Shown in pieces: positions 34,445 through 38,103 of a stretch of 38,103 bases of DNA (position 1 is the first letter of the stretch; each line of letters opens with the position of its first letter). The notes under the pieces were generated by a model. The model worked only from the letters and a program-made list of their open reading frames with translations, did not search any database and was not told the DNA's origin. The DNA is from Myxococcaceae bacterium. GTDB lineage: Bacteria; Myxococcota; Myxococcia; Myxococcales; Myxococcaceae. The translations under genes and the position numbers were made by a program. The stretch is from the NCBI GenBank assembly GCA_016926755.1, contig JAFGNZ010000005.1:1-38103 (forward strand). Direction: 5' to 3'.

Positions 34445-36861
34445 CGGGTGGCGTCTGCTCGGGACTTGGCAAGGGCTGCGTAGCGGCGATGGTGGCGCGG
34501 GCCTGCGCGCGAGCCGGTCAGCGTGTGGCGTACCAGAAGCTGGAGCCTTGTCTGCAGGGTGGCATCGAGTCCTTGCCGAATACGTTCTTCGGGGAGATCG
34601 TCCACACCGCCTCGGGCGCGAGCTTCGATGGAGATGTGGCTCGGGCGGCCTTCTATGTGCCGGGCTTCCTACCAGAGGAGAGGGCCGACCTCTCTCTCGG
34701 TCGATTGCTCGCGGACGTGCTGGCCCGTACCCGCGGAATGCCCGCCCCAAGGTTCCAGGACATGGATGCCGTGCTCTGGAGCAGATTCCAGGGAGTGGAG
34801 ACGAGCGTCGTGGAGGTCGGGGGGACGGCGGGGGAGAAAGAGCACCGGCTCGTCTGCGAAGCACTCCGGCGCGTGTTGGGCCCTCCGGCGCTCCATGTGC
34901 ACGTGACAGCGCTCATTGCGTCGCCGCAGGGGCGATGGACCACGAAGCCCGCGCAGCTCTCCATCGAGGCGCTGGCACTCCCTGTCGATCTCGTGCTCGT
35001 GCGCGGAGCGGCCGCGCATGACGAAGAGCTCACACCGCTGCGGCTCACCGTGGGGGAGTGGGTGCCGGTGCTCAGGCTCCCCGAGGAGCCGGACTGGCCA
35101 GAGCGCGCGGCTACGCGGACGCTGCGCACCCCGCTGCTTGCGCAGCTCCTCCGGCAGAGACTGGGCGTGGAGCAAGGAACGGATCCACTGTTTGAGCCCT
35201 GGGATGGCAATCGGGAGGCACCTCAAGAGGTCGTCGTCGTTCATGATGGTGCCGGGGAGGAGGGCTACGCGAGCCTCGCCCACCGACTGCGCGCATGGTC
35301 GCGCGGGCGCCTGCGCATCCGGTGGCAGGCGGAGGGGTGGGTGGAGCGTGCGATCGGGGTGTGCCGGATTGGCGAACAGCCTGTCGCTGAACTCCAGCTT
35401 CAGGCACAGGTGCCGGTCCAGGTGATCGTCCCCCCGGAACAGGGGCTTCCTCCTCGAGATGTAAAGGCTCGACCGGACTGGTGGGGTACGGCTGATGCTC
35501 CCGAGGGCCCCTTGGTGCGCTTCATCGAGGCTGTGCTCGCCCCGCCTCGTCCAGGTAAACAAGGAGACGACCTGGCCTATGCTGATCCTGAATTCGCGGC
35601 GATCTACCTCGCGGCGAGCCAGACGGGTGCGCTGCGTGATCACACCTCGCTGGATGCGCTCGTCGCGCGTGCGCTGCCAGCCGGTGAGCGGCTCCAGCAA
35701 GCGCGGGTATTGGATGTGGGCTGCGGTGCCGGACGCTGGGCCGCGCGCCTCATCGCCGCGGGGGCCCGGGAAGTCGTAGGGGTTGAACCAGCGCCTCCCA
35801 TGGCCGCCGCCGCGGCTGTGCTGGGGCTGGAGCGGTTCAGGCTTGTTCGCGGTGCCATTGAGGACTACCAGCCGGAAGGCCTCTTCGATGCGGTGCTGGC
35901 GAGCATGTCCCTCGATCATGTCGAGAGGATCCCGGATGTGCTGGGGCGGCTGGCCTCGCACCTCGTACCCCATGGCCGGCTGGTGGTCTCGACGGAGCAC
36001 CCGCTGCGGACCGCGCCGCGCTCGGGGCCTCGCTGGGTGGAGGAGGCCGGAGGGAGAGCAGCGCGGCTCCGCGACTATGGGGAGGAGGGGTGGCGCACGT
36101 TCCACTGGTTCGGACACCCCGCGCTTGTCCGAGTGTACCACCGAACCGTGGGCTCCTGGGTGGCGCTGCTCCGTGAGGTAGGGCTTGAGCTCATCGCGCT
36201 CCACGAGCCGCTCCATGAGGATCCGCGTGACGCGGGCAATCCCCGGTTCTGGCTGCTCGTCGCGAAGAGGCCCGGACCTCGGCGACTGCTCGTCACGGTG
36301 GATGGAGGTGCTGGGAGTGGCAAGACCACCTTTGGCCAGGCGTTGGCGTCACGCTTGGAATGGACACTGCTGGACACCGGCCAGCTCCAGCGAGCCTTTG
36401 CGTGGCGCTGGCTCAAAGAGAGGCGGGAGGCTCCTGTCCGGCTGCGCGTCGAGGCAGGAAAGCCCCGATACCATGTCGGTGAGAGCGATGTGACCGAAGC
36501 GCTGGGAGGAGAGGACATTGCGCGTGCGTGCGCGGACGTGGCCAGGGAGCCACGCGAGGTGGCGGAGATGGCTGTGCTGCTCGACGAGCTCACGCAGGAG
36601 CGCTGTGTCATCACTGGACGTGCCATGGGGCGCCTCTACGGTGATGCGCTGGCAAGGTTCTTCCTCACCGCCCCTATCGAGGTCCGCGCAGTCCGACGCG
36701 GGTGCGCCCCATCATGGATCGAAGAGCGTGATCGCCGGGACATGGAGCGAGGGCGGCTGCTGCCACCGGATATCGACTCGGTGAGCTTCGACACGGGTGC
36801 GGAGGGGCTCGACAAGCTCGTCACGCGGGCGGTCGACATCGTACGCTCACGGTTGGGATAA
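34426..36861 (+). CDS. CTP-synthase-like / SAM methyltransferase / CMP-kinase-like fusion
   Basis: An 811-residue three-enzyme protein. (1) Residues 1-245 match the synthetase half of CTP synthase: 'LVTGGVCSGLGKG' P-loop (K16), 'FGEIVHTASGASFDGD' with acidic D68/D70, 'VEVGGTAGEKE' (E130), 'TTKPAQLS'. (2) About 255-345 recalls the start of the glutaminase half but is short and lacks its Cys/His triad. (3) 390-612 is a class I methyltransferase ('VLDVGCGAGRWAARL', 427-441). (4) 619-811 resembles cytidylate kinase: Walker A 'GGAGSGKTT', 'LLDTGQLQRAFAW', 'VITGRAMGRLYGDALARFFL', 'IEERDRRDMERGRLLPPDIDSVSFDT'. CTGGAGG lies 6 nt before ATG 34426. It is coupled to the SIS gene. A role in making a modified pyrimidine nucleotide is inferred. 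Confidence 0.8.
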   Translation: MRWALVTGGVCSGLGKGCVAAMVARACARAGQRVAYQKLEPCLQGGIESLPNTFFGEIVHTASGASFDGDVARAAFYVPGFLPEERADLSLGRLLADVLARTRGMPAPRFQDMDAVLWSRFQGVETSVVEVGGTAGEKEHRLVCEALRRVLGPPALHVHVTALIASPQGRWTTKPAQLSIEALALPVDLVLVRGAAAHDEELTPLRLTVGEWVPVLRLPEEPDWPERAATRTLRTPLLAQLLRQRLGVEQGTDPLFEPWDGNREAPQEVVVVHDGAGEEGYASLAHRLRAWSRGRLRIRWQAEGWVERAIGVCRIGEQPVAELQLQAQVPVQVIVPPEQGLPPRDVKARPDWWGTADAPEGPLVRFIEAVLAPPRPGKQGDDLAYADPEFAAIYLAASQTGALRDHTSLDALVARALPAGERLQQARVLDVGCGAGRWAARLIAAGAREVVGVEPAPPMAAAAAVLGLERFRLVRGAIEDYQPEGLFDAVLASMSLDHVERIPDVLGRLASHLVPHGRLVVSTEHPLRTAPRSGPRWVEEAGGRAARLRDYGEEGWRTFHWFGHPALVRVYHRTVGSWVALLREVGLELIALHEPLHEDPRDAGNPRFWLLVAKRPGPRRLLVTVDGGAGSGKTTFGQALASRLEWTLLDTGQLQRAFAWRWLKERREAPVRLRVEAGKPRYHVGESDVTEALGGEDIARACADVAREPREVAEMAVLLDELTQERCVITGRAMGRLYGDALARFFLTAPIEVRAVRRGCAPSWIEERDRRDMERGRLLPPDIDSVSFDTGAEGLDKLVTRAVDIVRSRLG

Positions 36862-36866
36862 CAACG

Positions 36867-37577
36867 CTACCGGACATCACGAACCAGGCCCGTCTTGTCA
36901 TGAATCTTGTCATCACGTGTATCAAGCGCCCCGTCTTGACCCGCGAAAGTGAGCACGTATCCGCGACCTGGATCTGGCTCATAGCGAATCTTTGAGTTTC
37001 TGAGGATGGGTATCTCCTCTGGGAGCTGAGGATACTCAGTGATGAGGTGGGTCAGCGATTCGGGATAGCTCCCGTGCTTCCGTTGGTAGGAGTTTATGGC
37101 ATCAACGATTCTATTGACCGCGGCACGGTCACGTTGGCCCTGCACCACTGGCAGTTGAGAGGGATCTGACGCCATCCGCTTGATCTGCTCTCTATCGAGC
37201 CTGCTGATGACCCCGCTTTCAACGAGAAACAGCAGTTTCTTCTTGGCGAGATCGAGATCGTCCGTAGCAGGGTCGTTGTCCGTAACAAGGGCTTTTTCAA
37301 GGAGGCCGTACTCGAACTTTTGCTGTTCAAGACTTGCGTTCCAGTAACCCTGCAGACCCGCACCCAGCCCGGTCCCCAGCACCCCAAACAATGCTGAGAA
37401 GACCGCGACGATGACAGGTGACGACAACGCCGCGGTCTTTCGATTGCTCTCCTGCTCCCTCTTCCTGAGTTCCAACTCGGCTTCCCTGAGCCGCAGGTCC
37501 CCTTCAACCTTCAGCCGGTCCAGTTCCGCGGGGGAGAAACCAGGGGAGCTCGATTCGGGGCCAGTCATCTCGTTCAT
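36867..37577 (-). CDS. membrane protein with GspG-like C-terminal domain
   Basis: A 236-residue protein. An N-terminal charged helix (about 15-45, 'LKVEGDLRLREAELELRKRE') leads to one membrane helix (51-76). Next is a helical segment, 'SLEQQKFEYGLLEKAL ... LLFLVESGVIS', of a kind seen in many bacterial one-helix membrane proteins. The C-terminus (about 150-228) looks like a type II secretion pseudopilin GspG end: 'AINSYQRKHGSYPESLTHLI', then 'GYVLTFAGQDGALDTRDD'. It has no prepilin peptidase site, so it is not a pseudopilin. Third positions are clearly less GC-rich than in most genes here, suggesting recent acquisition. Role unknown. Convergent with the fusion gene, 5 nt apart; the start at 37577 is preceded by GAGAAGG. 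Confidence 0.7.
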   Translation of the reverse strand: MNEMTGPESSSPGFSPAELDRLKVEGDLRLREAELELRKREQESNRKTAALSSPVIVAVFSALFGVLGTGLGAGLQGYWNASLEQQKFEYGLLEKALVTDNDPATDDLDLAKKKLLFLVESGVISRLDREQIKRMASDPSQLPVVQGQRDRAAVNRIVDAINSYQRKHGSYPESLTHLITEYPQLPEEIPILRNSKIRYEPDPGRGYVLTFAGQDGALDTRDDKIHDKTGLVRDVR

Positions 37578-37683
37578 CCTTCTCTGGGAAAATGGAAGCC
37601 ATCCAATGGCATGGCCTCCGCTGTGGCTCTACCTGGGATGTCCACCTGGTTCAAGGTCAGGCCGTGGGACCCAGATAGCAGTT

Positions 37684-37947
37684 CTAGTCCTCCGGATCAT
37701 CCAAGGCTTCAAGCGAGGTCTCGGCGATCTCGCGGTAGTGGGGCACGACCTCCACGGCGAGCACGTCACGCATCTGCTGGCGCGCCCCATCGAGATCTCC
37801 CGCCTCCTGCAGGCGCCGCATCTGCGTCATGGCACGAGAGAGTCGCTGTGAGCCGTCGCGGATGCGCCGTGCCAGCTCCCGCAGCAGGTCGGTCGCGGTA
37901 GGAACTGTATGGAGGGCCTGTTCTGCTTCTTCGGCGTCGATGGCCAC
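37684..37947 (-). CDS. DUSAM (DUF2379) protein, N-terminally truncated
   Basis: The product (87 residues from GTG 37947) matches the C-terminal two-thirds of the myxobacterial DUSAM/DUF2379 family: 'EEAEQALHTVPTATDLLREL', 'RRLQEAGDLDGARQQMRDVL', 'VEVVPHYREIAE'. The same frame continues upstream as 'TGTIEEGEPLILTEDVRAIL' to a TGA at 38026-38028, also family-like, but with no ATG, GTG or TTG before 37947. The normal first 20-25 residues are absent. So either a short GTG-started product is made, or the gene is a 5'-truncated relic. Homology stops at the inverted repeat 38020-38052. Family function is unknown; members are numerous in myxobacterial genomes. Confidence 0.7.
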   Translation of the reverse strand: MAIDAEEAEQALHTVPTATDLLRELARRIRDGSQRLSRAMTQMRRLQEAGDLDGARQQMRDVLAVEVVPHYREIAETSLEALDDPED

Positions 37948-38019
37948 CTGGCGCGCGGTGCGCCGCAGAATGGCGCGAACATCCTCGGTGAGAATAAGGG
38001 GTTCGCCTTCTTCGATGGT

Positions 38020-38052
38020 ACCCGTTCACGTGTAAGTGAAAGATGAACGGGT
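38020..38052. repeat. 9-bp inverted repeat at the 5' break of the DUSAM gene
   Basis: ACCCGTTCA (38020-38028) and TGAACGGGT (38044-38052) are perfect arms with a 15-nt spacer. Inside, TTCAC (38025-38029) pairs with GTGAA (38036-38040) as an alternative stem. The left arm carries the in-frame stop that closes the DUSAM frame, and DUSAM homology ends within a few codons of it. It may be a recombination or insertion scar, or a recombinase recognition site. Confidence 0.45.
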
Positions 38053-38103
38053 CCAAGTCAAACAGGCTCGGGAAGGAGGGAAGGAGGAGGGTGGCCGAGG
38101 AGA

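Overview
The window is GC-rich DNA with strong G/C third-position bias and reads as a myxobacterial chromosome, most likely suborder Cystobacterineae (Myxococcus/Archangium/Stigmatella/Cystobacter type). Lineage markers are a MYXO-CTERM sorting tail on a secreted DUF4091 protein, an AgmX/PglI-type C-terminal domain, a TIGR02266-like PilZ protein, a DUSAM (DUF2379) protein, and many lipoproteins and kinases without adjacent partners. Genus assignment is inference. All calls were made by reading; no database search was run.

Layout. 1-2.5 kb: a gap, then an orphan gene that looks like a fused T6SS sheath TssB+TssC, convergent with a DUF6483-like gene. 2.6-9.1 kb: DUF3592 membrane protein, GNAT acetyltransferase, MYXO-CTERM DUF4091 protein, phospholipase-D lipoprotein, a small membrane protein and a cysteine desulfurase. 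9.1-15 kb: a lipoprotein joining FG-GAP repeats to a eukaryote-like lysyl oxidase domain, a DHA2-type drug exporter, a secreted M28 peptidase and a cupin. 15.2-18.1 kb is scarred: an unknown protein ends on a frameshifted tyrosine-recombinase remnant, then comes a TPR/AgmX-type secreted protein and a fragment of an S9 peptidase lipoprotein. 18.1-30.6 kb: a beta-propeller/amidohydrolase fusion, a histidine kinase, a GT39 glycosyltransferase, a TPR protein, a small Cys-rich exported protein, rtcB, a coiled-coil PilZ protein, a site-2-type protease and a metallo-beta-lactamase-fold hydrolase. 30.7-33 kb: a CHASE3-PAS-GAF histidine kinase.

33-38 kb looks accessory: a frameshifted pseudogene; a tightly coupled two-gene operon (a SIS-domain protein, then an 811-residue protein joining a CTP-synthase-like synthetase, a SAM methyltransferase and a cytidylate-kinase-like P-loop kinase); a membrane protein with a GspG-like C-terminus whose codon use is visibly less GC-biased; and an N-terminally truncated DUSAM gene whose homology breaks at a perfect inverted repeat.

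The most interesting item is the SIS + CTP-synthase/methyltransferase/CMP-kinase operon. The genes overlap, both synthase-type domains lack the glutaminase they normally carry, and the three fused activities could form a short route to a modified, methylated pyrimidine nucleotide. That is a hypothesis from domain content only. Apart from this operon the neighbourhood is mosaic, and neighbouring genes do not form obvious pathways.
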